Origin: Romanomermis culicivorax
Taxonomy: Eukaryota; Nematoda; Enoplea; Mermithida; Mermithidae
DNA length: 64,000 bases
Direction of reading: 5' to 3'
Assembly: GCA_963922205.1 (NCBI GenBank)
Contig: CAWUHX010000031.1
Span: forward strand, 558,001 to 622,000
Under the pieces are notes generated by a model, which saw only the letters and a list, made by a program, of their open reading frames with translations, did not search any database and was not told the origin of the DNA. Made by a program: the position numbers and the translations under genes. Shown piece after piece: positions 1 to 10,961 of this stretch. Position 1 is the stretch's first letter. Every line of letters begins with the position of its first letter.

Positions 1-442
1 TAATTTCCTTTTCTTCTTTCCTATTCCCCTTCCTTTTTTCTTTCCTTTTTTTCCCGTTGTTGCATTTTGTCTCACTTTTTGTTATTTCGTTGTTTCTTTT
101 ACTCCCTGTTTTATTTGGTTTCGCATCTTTGTTTCGTTTGGCTCATTTTGTTTTTCGTTTTTTGTTTTATTTTGTTATGTTTTGTTTTTTAATTTTTTTG
201 CTATGTTATGTTTTTTACTTTGCTTGGAATTGTATTTTGTATTTTTGTTTTGTATATTGAAGTTGAGTGATGTGGCTGCAAAGCGTTAGTGCATCCCGTC
301 GGATTCAGGCTCAGCCCGGATCCGAGGATCAGAAGGCGTAGTTGAAACTTCGTTAATTCAACAATTAATGGGGTAGAATTAGAAAAATCTCGATCTCGAA
401 AGCGGTAGATCAGATCAAATAAAACGACAGACAACATCAAAC
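1..442 (+). other. T-rich tract and leader-like segment, no gene
   Basis: The first 260 bases are strongly pyrimidine-rich, and the small reading frames there are low-complexity shadows. Bases 277-290 carry a 14-mer, TGCAAAGCGTTAGT, that recurs at 47273-47286 in the intact retrotransposon, between the end of its pol gene and its second ORF. Both copies follow a T-rich tract and an ATTGAAGT motif and precede a short ATG-led frame. I infer that this may be the post-pol leader of a related but diverged element whose pol lies left of the window. The match is short. Confidence 0.25.
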
Positions 443-595
443 ATGTCCTCGTACTCGACTATCAACCTAGGATTCTATTCCCATGTTGGGGTAATGGAAG
501 TTGAGGACGGTTCGATTTTGCCCGAAAATTTCTGGATTAGGACTTGTCTTGGAAAAGAAGTGGTTCTGGGTTTTACACAGGCTCTTTTAGCTTAG
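443..595 (+). CDS. Short 50-codon ORF of unknown function
   Basis: An ATG-led frame of 50 codons begins MSSYSTINLGFYSHVG and ends FTQALLA followed by TAG. I do not recognise it. It occupies the position that the leader exon of the second ORF holds in the intact retrotransposon at 47342, after the shared 14-mer, but the peptides are not clearly similar. A possible acceptor (TTTTACACAG) overlaps its 3' end, so it could equally be chance or part of a spliced exon. Low confidence that it is a real gene. Confidence 0.2.
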   Translation: MSSYSTINLGFYSHVGVMEVEDGSILPENFWIRTCLGKEVVLGFTQALLA

Positions 596-1852
596 ATTCT
601 TCATTCTATGAACATACTCATGAGAATACATGTAACGGAGATAGGAGTTTTGGTGGTAGATCAGGTAACTTTTTTTACGACGGGTAGGATTATCGATTGC
701 CCAAAATTCTGAAATTTTACGGTTGGGGTCATTGAAAGAAAAAGTTTTCATTTTGCAGCCTTGCAAAATAGTTCCGGAAAAATTAATTATTGTCTCAAAC
801 ATCGTTAATCGGTTCTGTCCCGTTATTTTTAATGTCCCGTTACTTCTAGCATACAAAACATTCTAGCGTTGTATTCTGCTGAAGAAAGTTAATTGGTAGG
901 GCAATAATTTTATCTCTTTTTCATAAACATGCTTTTTGCAATTATGATTCCGATAGAAAAGGGTCACTTTAAAAATGTTATCTCGGATTTCTTGCCTCTT
1001 TGAATGATCACCGTCTCAAGTCACAAACTACGCTTTTACTTTTTCGTATTTTACAAATTGTTTTTTACTTTGCTTTCTTCGTGCTTTTTATTTAGTGTAT
1101 TTATTGTTTTCTTTTATCCCTTGTAGTTGTTTCCTTTTTTTGTTCATTTTGTATCACTTGCTTCTTACTTCTTTCCATCTATTTTTCATGACTTATTTTT
1201 CTACTGTGTTATTTTGCGTATTTTTTGTTTTCTCTCCCTTTCTTTATTGCTCTTTAAGCTTTGAACTATTTTTCATCATAGTCTGTTTTTTATAAAATCG
1301 TTGCAAATAAAGAAGACAAAAATTACCACTCGTCGACACCGTTTACACACAGTTTTTACAATAGTTTTTTTACTTGACAAAATTATTGAAGCTCAATTGA
1401 ATATGCACATAAATTTCCACTCCTATGTGATATATGGTTTAGCATTATACGATAAAAACAAGAAATAGGACCCGTTTTCCACTCGTAATATTCACAAGAA
1501 TTTAAAAAAAAGAATATAACTTGGTTCATTGAAATCGTCCATATTACAATTTTCATCAACAAAAGTAAATGAAGAATCGCAAATTTACTCTGACATACTG
1601 TAACTTTCGCAGTGTCACATGTTTGCACGCTGTTGTTAGGGTCGGCTACCCGTTAGAATCGAATTGTGCAAATTTATTTTTCAAGTTTTTTGCTCTCTAA
1701 CGTTACTTCGGTAGAAGAATGGTACTTTTTGTATAGTAACGGAAAATTTTGTTTACGGCCAAAAAAGGCTGTTAGAAAAAACGGAACTTTAGAATTAACG
1801 ACACGCAACCGCCCATTTCAGCGATATGATTGACAAATCTTGAGGGAGTCAA
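596..1852. other. AT-rich stretch without recognisable gene
   Basis: I see no protein family here. Bases 1095-1295 are T-rich low complexity. At 1276-1300 is an ATAGTCTGTTTTTTATAAAA segment identical to the left end of the MITEs at 22481 and 32565, but no convincing right end follows, so it is a decayed or truncated copy. Confidence 0.4.
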
Positions 1853-1870
1853 CATATGGCTAGCCATATG
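1853..1870. repeat. Perfect 18-bp palindrome
   Basis: CATATGGCTAGCCATATG equals its own reverse complement. Nearly the same core recurs twice, in inverted orientation, at 33966-34029. This suggests that both places carry remnants of one small palindromic element. Confidence 0.55.
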
Positions 1871-2061
1871 GCCGACGACTCCTGAGGAAGTTCATAGAAT
1901 ACGTCCCTCCAAGGAGCTTTGTGTTTCTTTACTAGTAATTAATGGCAGACGTGATTTCAATTCAAATGATTTTCCGGTAATATTCAACAAGTGTATTTTT
2001 AGATCACGATACTCCGATTTCGATTCCAGATTAACAACTTAAATTCTAGCTTCTTTTTCAG

Positions 2062-2238
2062 GTTTCAACCAAACGACTTCATTTGTTCACTTTTCTACAA
2101 TTATTATGCTTCATCGGGCTTTATTCGGTGAACGTTTTCCGACGTAGCGCTATCGCTTTTCCGTTCGTTTTGATTGTCATCGCTCTCGTTCGGCACTTGG
2201 TTTTCCCGAAAATTTTCACCGAACACGAATTAATCGTC
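2062..2238 (+). CDS. C-terminal exon of an SLC4-family bicarbonate transporter
   Basis: The exon is bounded by TTTTTCAG and by a GTGAGT donor and holds exactly 59 codons in phase 0. The translation has the last transmembrane region of SLC4 anion exchangers and Na-bicarbonate cotransporters: RLHLFTFLQLLC, then a hydrophobic stretch with AFPFVLIVIALVRHLVFPKIF, then TEHEL. In the family this run is typically (R)xHLFTxxQ, FPxxLIxxxxxR and F(T/S)xxEL near the end of the membrane domain. The protein would move bicarbonate, with chloride or sodium, across the plasma membrane. No neighbouring SLC4 exon was recognised within about 2 kb on either side, so this is either one exon of a long-intron gene extending left of the window or a remnant. 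The exon itself shows no stop or frameshift. Confidence 0.75.
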
Positions 2239-3390
2239 GTGAGTAATTGTGGGAAAGATGCTTTTTGAGTAGATTGATTTCAAGAATAAGGGCTTACTGG
2301 TACTGAATAATTAAATCTTTTTAGAAAAAAAGTATTTTAACGGCCGCAACATGCAAATTTATTGTTATTTACGAAATGTACAGTAATTGCACTTTTTGAG
2401 GCTTCTTCGCCGAAAATCCTGGGAATTTATAAACACTTCAAAGCATTGTAGCCGATTTGATAAGTTCACGAACAAATCTATTATTAAAATCTCGATTTAC
2501 AGGATTACCGTGAACGCAAACATGAAAAAGCATATGCTGGAGTTTTTCAATTCAAAATTTATTCGTTATTCTAAAGTAAAGCCAACTGTATTTTTAAAAT
2601 CCGCCAAATCGGCACAGTAAGCATCTGCAACAATTACACTTGATTTTGTAGAGAAATTCATTCGCCCAATTCATGCATGTTATAGTAAAGTGGTAAAATC
2701 GTTTACCGTTATCGTAATACTTACTAATTCTCTTTTTTCCATTTCACCTTATCAGTAATAACTTTTTTCTTCAGCATATTTATTTTTTAATGTCCTTTAC
2801 AAAAAATCGCCTCACAATATCAGTGTTTTGGATAGCTACAATAAACCAATAGAATTCAGCTGTTCATTATTGAAAATCCGATTTCACTGATATTCACTTT
2901 CCTAATTTTTATAGCTCGACGGTATCCCTCAATCAAAAGCGATTGACCTCCAAGAAGAAGATCTAAAATCTGACGACGGAAAATAGAGATATACTTCCTT
3001 GCTCCCTCCATAGCTTCGCTATTATACTTTTTTGTAGAATCATAGTTTTGTATGTAATTTTTCAAATTCTCTTTTTCAATAAAAAATTTTTGATTCTTGC
3101 GTGATAATGTTTACTTTTTCAACACAACGACTCCCAGTTTTAGGAAACTTTTTGAAACATTCTTCCTTCTCTTCTTCTTCATTACACAAAGAATCATGAC
3201 GCATTTGGAGATTAAAGAAATGATGAAAATGTGCGACCAGTTTTTCTATAAAGAAGTCATTTTTAGAATCTTTTCAATTCAATATTGCGATTATAATAAC
3301 AAATTGTCGCTTCTAAATGTATGAAATACATTCTGAGAACTATACCGAGGGAAGACCTACGGGCTGTTCCATTTTCGAAAATTTGAAACT
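2239..3390. other. Intergenic or intronic AT-rich sequence
   Basis: Several frames of 60-77 codons occur but show no family resemblance or consistent splice structure. No repeat in this stretch was matched elsewhere in the window. Confidence 0.4.
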
Positions 3391-3680
3391 ATGTTTCTAC
3401 AGGTTCTTTTTTATTTATTTACTTTGCTGATAACTGCTGGAGAAAGTTGGGATTCCTACAGTCAGGTTAGTTTAAAGTGATAATTTTCAGTCATACACTT
3501 GATATCAGCATGCAGCAACCTCGTCAAGAAGAAAGTGACTACAGTAATAAATCTATATGTATACGATCGTTTCTAATATTTCAATGCACATTATTATCCA
3601 ACTGCAAACGGCTAGAAAATTTTATACTCGAAACCGTGTGCATCAAATTGTGGATCTTTGAAGTCACTAGTCCGATTTGA
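3391..3680 (+). CDS. Possible secreted-protein gene start (two exons)
   Basis: An ATG at 3391 opens a frame beginning MFLQVLFYLFTLLITAG, a typical signal peptide with probable cleavage near Gly17. It runs in frame to a GTTAG donor at 3466. A phase-0 acceptor after CATGCAG lets the frame resume at 3516 and run to a TGA at 3678-3680, adding two close Cys-containing segments. An alternative acceptor (TTTTCAG at 3490) gives an immediate stop in this phase. The galectin-like exons 1.2 kb downstream lie on the same strand and could belong to the same gene, with the MITE at 4015 then intronic. No domain is recognised in these two exons. Confidence 0.3.
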
Positions 3681-4014
3681 TGAGATATTCTACTTCCTAC
3701 GAATTTTAAATTTGCGCAGTAAGCAACAAAGTCCGGACCCACATTTTTGGCGATGGTGTAAAGGAACAATTTTTCAAATGAAAGAGGCTGCAGTATTCAT
3801 CGTCAACGCGTATAGAATCTGCGACTTATCCACAGTAACTGTGATAAAATTTATTTTTTTGATACGATGTAAGTGAGAGACGGATAAAATTTCTGGTACC
3901 AAACTGATACATCAGAAACACATGAATGGTGGAGAATTTTTCACATTACAATTATTAACAGTGAAATGTTTCCTTAGAGAGTAAGATGTTATTCATGTCT
4001 GACACACTAAAAGC

Positions 4015-4295
4015 CCTGTCATACTTCACCGCGCGGTACCGCGCGGCGCCGCGCGGTGCCGGTTGTCATATTCATACTAACAGGCGGCGCCGCTTTTTTA
4101 CTTTTGGATTTTGCTCTTTTCAAAAAATGTGTATTGGTTTAGTTGAAACCTGATGGGGCGCAGCGCGGCGCCGCAAAAATTACAAAAACCTATTCATACT
4201 TCAAAGGCGGTACCGCGCGGCGCCGGCCGGCGCCGCTTTTTAGTATGAATAGAACAACCGGCGCCGCGCGGTACCGCGCGGTGAAGTATGACAGG
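4015..4295. mobile_element. GC-rich palindromic MITE
   Basis: The 281-bp segment starts CCTGTCATACTTCACCGCGC and ends with the exact reverse complement of that. The two arms are about 56-66 bp and align end to end except for a 10-bp CGCGGTGCCG unit present only in the left arm and a few substitutions. Inside, GGTACC and GGCGCC hexamers alternate with CGCG spacers in an otherwise AT-rich neighbourhood. There is no coding capacity. The size and terminal inverted repeats fit a non-autonomous DNA transposon (MITE). No clear target duplication is visible, so the superfamily is undetermined. Confidence 0.75.
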
Positions 4296-4882
4296 ACCTT
4301 AATAATGTAGGAGTGAAATTTTCACATTAAAATTTCTTACTGAAGTTACTGTCAGTGGGTCGAATCAATGTCATTCTATTTAGATTCCACTATCAAATTA
4401 ATGATATATGCCAAATAACTTGACCTAATTTTACCAAGAGACAGAAGAGTGAAATTGGCACGCTAAAAGTTCATGCAGCAGAATGACTCACGCAGTAAAT
4501 GCCCCGGCATAGTTTTGCTTTCCTCGTGGGGACTATGATCAAGTTCATCATGTATGGTGTGAATATCAGATAGATTTCTTTAACGAGGCAAATGTGACAT
4601 GCATGATATTTCTCATGTCGCTGCAACTCTAATGCATAAATTCACCTGTTTTCTACGATTTATATCTTATTGTAAGAGCAAAAGGAGTGCAGTAAAATCA
4701 TTCAGGAGAGCAAAAGTTCACATGTAACTTCTGATTCACAAAAAACACTGCCCTTGGGAAAATTTTACCGGGAAACGACTCTGACTATGCATTTCGTTAC
4801 GTCAAGACAAGTACAATAAAGTTATAATCTTTGATTTCTGGTTCGCTATGTAAGGAAGCTTTTGTAATCGATGATAATGTAG
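4296..4882. other. No recognisable feature
   Basis: AT-rich sequence between the palindromic MITE and the galectin-like exons. It is probably intronic or intergenic. Confidence 0.4.
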
Positions 4883-5548
4883 ATGTTGGATTCATCCTCA
4901 TCACCATACGAAAAATCAACGTGCTTCGATATCAATTGGACAATGACAGTGGTTGGCTCGACATCGGCGGACAATTTTCGACAATTCGATGTCAATTTGA
5001 TCAACGAAAAGAACGAAATACCACTGAATTTATGCTTTAATAACCAGGTCTTTTCTCAAGATTTTTTCGCAAAACTTGGCATTCGTCCAATTTTTCAATT
5101 ATTAATAGGGAAATGGAAGAATCAACATACAAGTTTCGCGAAAAATTCATTTATTGAATCAATGGCAGGTTCGAGAGGTGGTAGTGGAAAATCCTATGAA
5201 AATTGGTCACAATTTTTTCATTGAATTGACACGTTTTAGAGATGTATATGCTGTAAGAGATAGTTGTCCATCTTGAAATCACATCTCTTGATAAATAAGC
5301 TTTTCCAGCTCAAGATCAACAACACTTTAGTCGATTTGATAGTAGCAGAAAACGACGATTCTGAAAGTTTATGCAAAGCGACCATCTACGGAAACGTACG
5401 AATAAAAAGTTGGGAATATGTGCCGAATAAGGATCAAGATTTAAAATTAATTTTGGGGAGAAATATTTCGACTAAAATGTTCAATTCGATGTTTATATTT
5501 TTCACAGTTATACCTTCTTGCTTTATTTTTTGCACTAAATATTTATAG
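4883..5548 (+). CDS. Galectin-like domain, two or three exons
   Basis: The frame from 4883 reads MTVVGSTSADNFRQFDVNLI then NEIPLNLCFNN, matching the galectin pattern of a GS loop, an F-x-(V/I)-NL strand and an I-(A/P)-L-x strand. A Trp-containing GKWKNQ segment follows, where galectins keep their sugar-stacking Trp. An exon from 5309 (acceptor TTTTCCAG) reads LKINNTLVDLIV and ATIYGNVRIKSWEYV, like the final F-x-V-x-N and G-D-V strands. The usual H-NPR sugar-binding motif is not preserved (LNLCFNNQ instead), so lectin activity is doubtful. The last exon ends in a hydrophobic stretch (5480-5545) and a TAG. Exon limits between 5050 and 5309 are uncertain; an in-frame stop at 5224 implies an intron. 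Another beta-sandwich family is possible. Confidence 0.45.
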
Positions 5549-5754
5549 TCTGTCATGCGACATTTGTTTTTCTCATTATTCACATGCATGTTTTGAAATT
5601 TTTGCTTTCATAATACAGACAATCCGTAATTTGATTTTTGGTTAAGGCATCGGTTTAACCAACATCGATAGTGCAATAATTCTTTGTTTTATTAGTCCTG
5701 TATTTTGCGGGCTGATAGAACATCTAGCCGTGCAGCTCTTAGGGCGGTAGGCTC

Positions 5755-5955
5755 ACTGGTCGATTAAAATAATCCACGATTACGTTTAATCCTCGATTAT
5801 GTAATCGTGGATTAAAATTTAATTCACGATTAAAATAATCATTAAGTTCGTCAGCCGATTAAAGGACGATAACATTATCACCGATTAAAAATATAATTGC
5901 TGATTAAAATTATATAATCCAGGATTAAAAGTATAATCGCTGATTGAAAACTGTA
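5755..5955. repeat. Cluster of (C)GATTAAAAT motifs
   Basis: About ten imperfect copies of CGATTAAAAT or its complement occur in 200 bp at irregular 12-30 bp spacing, including a local hairpin (CCACGATTAC against GTAATCGTGG). It looks like a degenerate minisatellite. TAAT-type cores could bind homeodomain proteins, but nothing shows that they do. Confidence 0.5.
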
Positions 5956-6191
5956 CGACGGATACTGTTTACAGTAAAGATGTACAACTTTCCCTTCATC
6001 GTTCGTCATCAACCTATAATTATCAATTTTTTTCCTGATAATATCCACGTCAAATTCCACGTGTCGGTAGAAAACCACTAATTTTGATTATAAAAAAATT
6101 GAAATATTTTGAAAAAAAAATTTCATTATAGATTTTAAAAAAATTTTAAATACAAAATTTTTATTGAATTTTTAATAAACAAATTTTTTTA

Positions 6192-6407
6192 ATGAAATTT
6201 TTTTTGTTTCGTTTTTTATTTTTATTATTTTTTACTAGTTCTCTTGCACTGTCCTTATTTAGGTTGAATTGCGACCAGAACTTTTTATATGAATATGCTT
6301 CCATTCGATTGATTTGTCCAGGAATTAACGAATTTATACCTGATTTTCTGCTTCATCCTAATCTAAATCGTTCAAAACATCAACAACATTCATTCTTCAG
6401 CCACTAA
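6192..6407 (+). CDS. Small ORF with signal-peptide-like start, abutting an LTR
   Basis: A 71-codon frame begins MKFFLFRFLFLLFFTSS, a classical hydrophobic signal sequence, followed by a hydrophilic region with two Cys. It stops six bases before the LTR at 6414, so any downstream exons would have been separated by the insertion. AT-rich sequence can mimic a signal peptide by chance. The product is unrecognised. Confidence 0.2.
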   Translation: MKFFLFRFLFLLFFTSSLALSLFRLNCDQNFLYEYASIRLICPGINEFIPDFLLHPNLNRSKHQQHSFFSH

Positions 6408-6413
6408 ACCGAC

Positions 6414-6899
6414 TGTTGTATTCAATAAATATGGTCGGGGCTTTGGATGAAGGCAGGCAGGAGTTGGGTCCAGGGATCATCCTTAATGCACGTGTTTCCA
6501 ACACCCACCCATACTCGATAAACTAACTTCTTAAAGTACTTAAACCCCACAGTAAAATAATCCAAATTAGAAAACCTTCCATTTCCTAATTTGAATTCCC
6601 AATGAGCTTAATCTGAAAGAGAAGTTTCTCCTAATGATTTTACCTACGAAAATAACCTACTTACGTAAACAAATGGTGCGTGGGTGAGAATATAAGGAAA
6701 GAACCTCACGTGCTGGGAAATACAACAAAAATGCATGGGGGCGCACACTAGTAGATGAAAATATATCAATAACAATCAATGCGAGAGTACTCACTGCACG
6801 CGTACCAGAAATGAATTACAGTAAGACGCCTTCGGATGGTCTGCGTCCCTCGCTCCAATTTGAACTTACATGCATCTCCAAACAATTGACGAATTATCA
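6414..6899 (-). repeat. 3' LTR of degenerate gypsy element (minus strand)
   Basis: This 486-bp block is repeated in the same orientation at 14361-14849 with scattered substitutions and small indels. On the + strand it starts TGTTGTATT and ends GAATTATCA. On the element's own strand it runs TGATAATTC to AATACAACA, the usual TG...CA ends. The visible divergence is far larger than that of the intact element at 40 kb, so this insertion is old. Confidence 0.75.
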
Positions 6900-9140
6900 T
6901 GAAACTCGGCAGAAACACACTAAAACACCCCGCCCCCTTGCAGTAGATCGCCCTAAGCGATCGTCACAAAAACGAACCAAAACTGGCAAGGGAGAGGGAC
7001 TCCACCCTTACAGGATGTCACTGGGGTAGCTGCACACAGTGGGGTCAACAGAGTCATTGTAGTGGTTTGAGCCGAGTTGACAATGTGTAGGGTGAGACCT
7101 CCCAACTCGGTCTGCAATTGACGAGGCCGAAATACATCGGCAACACCACGGCCTGAATCATCACTCTGTCTGCACCAATATACTGGAGCGCACCAGCATA
7201 CGAGCCCATGGGGATGAGAGGGTGAGGCTGGCCACTACTTTCAGGTGCTCCCCGGAACAAACCAAAAAGGTGGAGACACAGCAGGCGGTGAAAAGGACAA
7301 TCTGGTGTGGGGGTGTATGGCGGTAGAACATGTCAGGGCTGCTTGCTGTAATTGCTGGTTAGCGGTAGTAGGGTGGCAAGAAAACTAGTACAGAATACGA
7401 TAAAGCAACAAACGAGATTAGAAAAACAACTGGGAGAAATGAGGCGAAAAATAGAAAAGGAAAACTAACAAAATGAAACAAAATTACTGTACAAAAAATG
7501 GCGGCAAATCAATGGCGATGGCGATGACGGGTGTCAGAAGTAGAACGCGGGTGGCTTTGATAATTGTCGCGGTCATGATGGCGGTCATCTTGGTAATAGT
7601 TGTCAAGATGGCGGGAAGGATCACATTGAGAATCGTATTGATTGTTATTGCAGTGGCTTTCCGATTGCTGATGAGAGCAGCCATGTTGATCAGCGTCGGC
7701 TCAACAGCGAGAAGAGGTGTGGGCATGGCTAGGCATTGGGGACAACAGGTTTGTTCTGGGTCATGGAATCGGCTGTGGAACCATCATTGGGCAATCAGAC
7801 AGAAGCCCAGTAGGTGGTAGCGCATGCAGCTGGAGAAGATTCTATCGCCTGTGAAATCGTGGCATCGCAGCAGTGGTACAGGGTGGTCTGTTTTTCTGTG
7901 GTATTGCAAATAGATTTGATAAATGTCAATGTTGTCGGATGGCAAAGGGAATGGGGAGTACTGGGGGTACGCCATCCAGGAATCGATGATTCCAACTGCA
8001 GTCTTATATGCCTGAATCAAGCAAGATGGGTTGTTCAATTGGCAAGCTTCTAGACCATTTCATGCAGTGTGCACGGCAAAAAGAACTCAACATTGGGATC
8101 AATGCGAGGAGGGTAATGCGGCATTGCCAGCGTGATTGAATGCAGCGAATTGGTAGTGCGAAAATGAATGTAATTTGGCAAGGTAGATGCCTGGCTTGGC
8201 AATTGCAGCTCAGCTTTCAGAACCGTATTGGCCCGTAGGATGGCTCTGAGGACAAGTCCCATGCTAATAACCAATTTGGGCTGTGGAGTTACCATGCTCG
8301 TGGTTGCAGCTACTGAGGTACTGGTAGCCGGCCTTAGCATGATTGTGGTTGAGGGTAACACAGAGTTAGGCCACCACTTGTTGAAATGAGACTTGGGTTA
8401 GACTGAGAAATATAATGAATGGATTGATATCAAAAATAGACGTAATTAGTCAGTTGCTAATTCACCTAATCAGGCCAAAACCTTAGGTAGAATAAGTTTG
8501 CAACAGTTCGGTCAGTCTCAACTTCAACAAAAGATCACCTGCTTTCGTTCCGAGGAACTGCAGAAGATCGATACACTCTGATCTCAAGTAACTTCCAATC
8601 AGGGATGAACAGAGAAGGCAAGCCGAGAATTGAGTTGCAAATGTAGACTTGCACACTGAGTGGCTCTCCAGAAATTGGGGGTCTAACCTGTGTTCCCTCC
8701 TCTGCAAGATCATAATCAAATGTCTGCACAGGGGACATTGTATTTGGAGGAATAACTCCACGATAAACAATAATAATATAATATAAAATAATGGCTGTCG
8801 GGCCGCTGATTTTCACTTTATCAAAAAACAAAATACAAGAATGACCAAAAACATAAACAACCGACACTTTTATATACGGTGTCTATGCAAATTGGCATTG
8901 ACACAAATTGTGTCGACTTTGGCTATTTCTTCGCAACCTGGAGATAGACTATGTCCATCCCTGACAGATTGATGGGTTGTTTTGTCATTGCATGGGTGAC
9001 AGCATTGTCTTCTGCATCTAGTTCAATGGGTGGCATAATCTAAACTGACAGGGTATCAGTTGCTGTGGGATTCGGCATCGAATATTACATCAGTGGAGTG
9101 AAATTTAGGGTGAGAAATCTCAGCAGCTAGGTCTTTCCTG
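6900..9140 (-). pseudogene. Post-RNase H region of degenerate gypsy, unassigned
   Basis: Where integrase is expected I find only fragmentary frames. One at 8535-8867 contains GVIPPNTMSPVQTF and EGTQVRPPISGEPLSVQVYI, which looks coding but is not recognised. Another at 7795-8361 is Pro/Thr/Ser-rich, and a Pro/Gly-rich tail lies at 7054-7260. The intact element at 40 kb has a Pro/Gln-rich carboxy terminus in its second ORF, so remains of a comparable extra ORF are conceivable. No exonuclease motif is visible here. Confidence 0.3.
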
Positions 9141-9141
9141 C

Positions 9142-10613
9142 TCAGAATGGGTGGCTTCTTTCGGTCATCTTTCCTGGATAAGAAGTCAGCATAGGCGTTA
9201 TCTTTACCTTTGACTTATTGGACTTTATAATCATAATCTTGAAGATTGATGGCAAACTGTTGGAGTCGGGAATTGTGGTGTTTTTCATCCTTGAGCCATT
9301 CAAGCAGTTTATGGTCAGTACACACAATAACCTCTTGGCTGTAGACCTAGTGGAGATACATGCGAAATCCCTGGACAATGGTGAGGCATTCTCTTTCGGT
9401 TGTACTATATCGAGTTTCAGCATCAGTGAGGACGTAGCTGTTGTAAGTGATCACTCATTTGTTGTCACCACTTTCTTGGTATAATATCGCACCAATGGAA
9501 GTTGTACTGTCATCAGTTTGAATGATAAACTGGGCTTTGCCATCGTACATGGGGTAGCGTAGGAAAGATGATGATGTTAGGGCTTGTTTGATGCCATCAA
9601 AAGTTTTTTTATGATATTCCGTAAATTTGTAATTGGAATCGTCGCAGAGAAGCGCATACAATGGGCTTGACAATGTGGCCAATTGCCGAATGAATTGGTT
9701 GCACCATTGAACAGGACCTAAAAAACTTTGCATACCTTTTTTTGGTTCAGGAAAATTTGTATTCAGTGATAGCTTTGACTTTGTTCGGATCATCGGTGAT
9801 ACCTTCCACGTTTCCTAAAAATTTCACTTGGGGCCGCAGGAATTCACACTTGTGGTGCCCAAGCATTAAATTGGCACTGCAAAGGGTGTCGAAAATAATT
9901 TGTAAATGTTCCAAATGTTCTTCAAATGAGTTGAAAATACAATAATATCATAAATGAGGCAAATTTTACAAATATACAAGTGGAGAATTTGTTCCATTAA
10001 GCATTGGAATTTGGCCGGCATGTTCTTCAATCAGAATGGCAAAACTTTGAACTGAAACAAACTTTCTTGGCAGATAAAGGTTGTTTGTATCATGGGAATA
10101 GTTGTCAAGGGATACCTACCAACACCCAGCCTGTGGAGCCTGGTGAAGAATTTGGCTTGTCCCATCATGTCCAGGTAGTCGTCAATGCACAGGATTGGGA
10201 ATTTGTCGCTGGGCATTACTTCGTTAATACCCCAGTAATCTAGGACAGGGCACCATGAACCATCTTTCTTTTTTACGAGGAATAGCGGCATAGCCTAGGG
10301 TGAGCAGGAGGTTCAATAAGTCATTATCGAGCATTTCTGGGATATGGCGGCATACAATCGGTCTTTGCTCCATTGCGGTGCGGTAATAGTGACAGGTTAC
10401 TGGCTTTGCTGTGCCAGTGTTGATGCTGACTGTCCATTCGGTGGTAAACATAGGTTTGTCACAGGGGAGGCTGAAAACGTTTCTGTTTTGCCGAAGCATA
10501 CTGAGGGCTTTTACTTTTTGGACCGCAGTAACTCCCGTCTTCTGAGTCATTTTGTTCAATGTGAAATTGAACTTTTGTTTGTTGGTATTGCACGGGAGCA
10601 ATTTAACGAGCAT
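9142..10613 (-). pseudogene. Reverse transcriptase and RNase H of degenerate gypsy
   Basis: Frames at 10224-10613, 10031-10291, 9455-9793 and 9142-9423 together trace Pol: a [14 protein letters not shown] segment, then [47 protein letters not shown], then FLGPVQWCNQFIRQLATL and FIIQTDDSTTSIGAILYQE, and in another frame KGKDNAYADFLSRKDD. These line up with the intact Pol at 40 kb. The YIDD catalytic motif is lost in a damaged region and at least four frameshifts or stops are present, so it cannot be functional. Confidence 0.85.
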
Positions 10614-10961
10614 GGCCAGTTGATGATTGGTCAGATCGGGGTCCTATGCAGCAGTTGCAACTTGAAAATCGTCCAAATGGGTGACAGGTTCTAGCTTATA
10701 TTTTGCCATGGCGAGTAATTGGTTAGGGCGAAGTTTGATTCTGTTCATTGTGTTGTTGACAAACAATAGTGGATATCTACCATTGGTAATATTGACAATT
10801 GCAGTTTTGATTGGAAATTCCGTGGTGACTTGGTTGTTGGGCAGAGGTTGAATGATTTGATCAGAAATAGAGATGGAAGTTGATGGAAAAATGGTGCCAG
10901 TTACCCACTCCTGGCAATTTGGTGAAATGGAAATGGATGCTTGGGCAATGAAGAAAATCAG

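Noticed and set aside
57-260. Membrane protein from a Phe/Leu-rich frame
   Set aside because: The hydrophobicity comes from a T-rich low-complexity tract, which encodes Phe and Leu in any frame.
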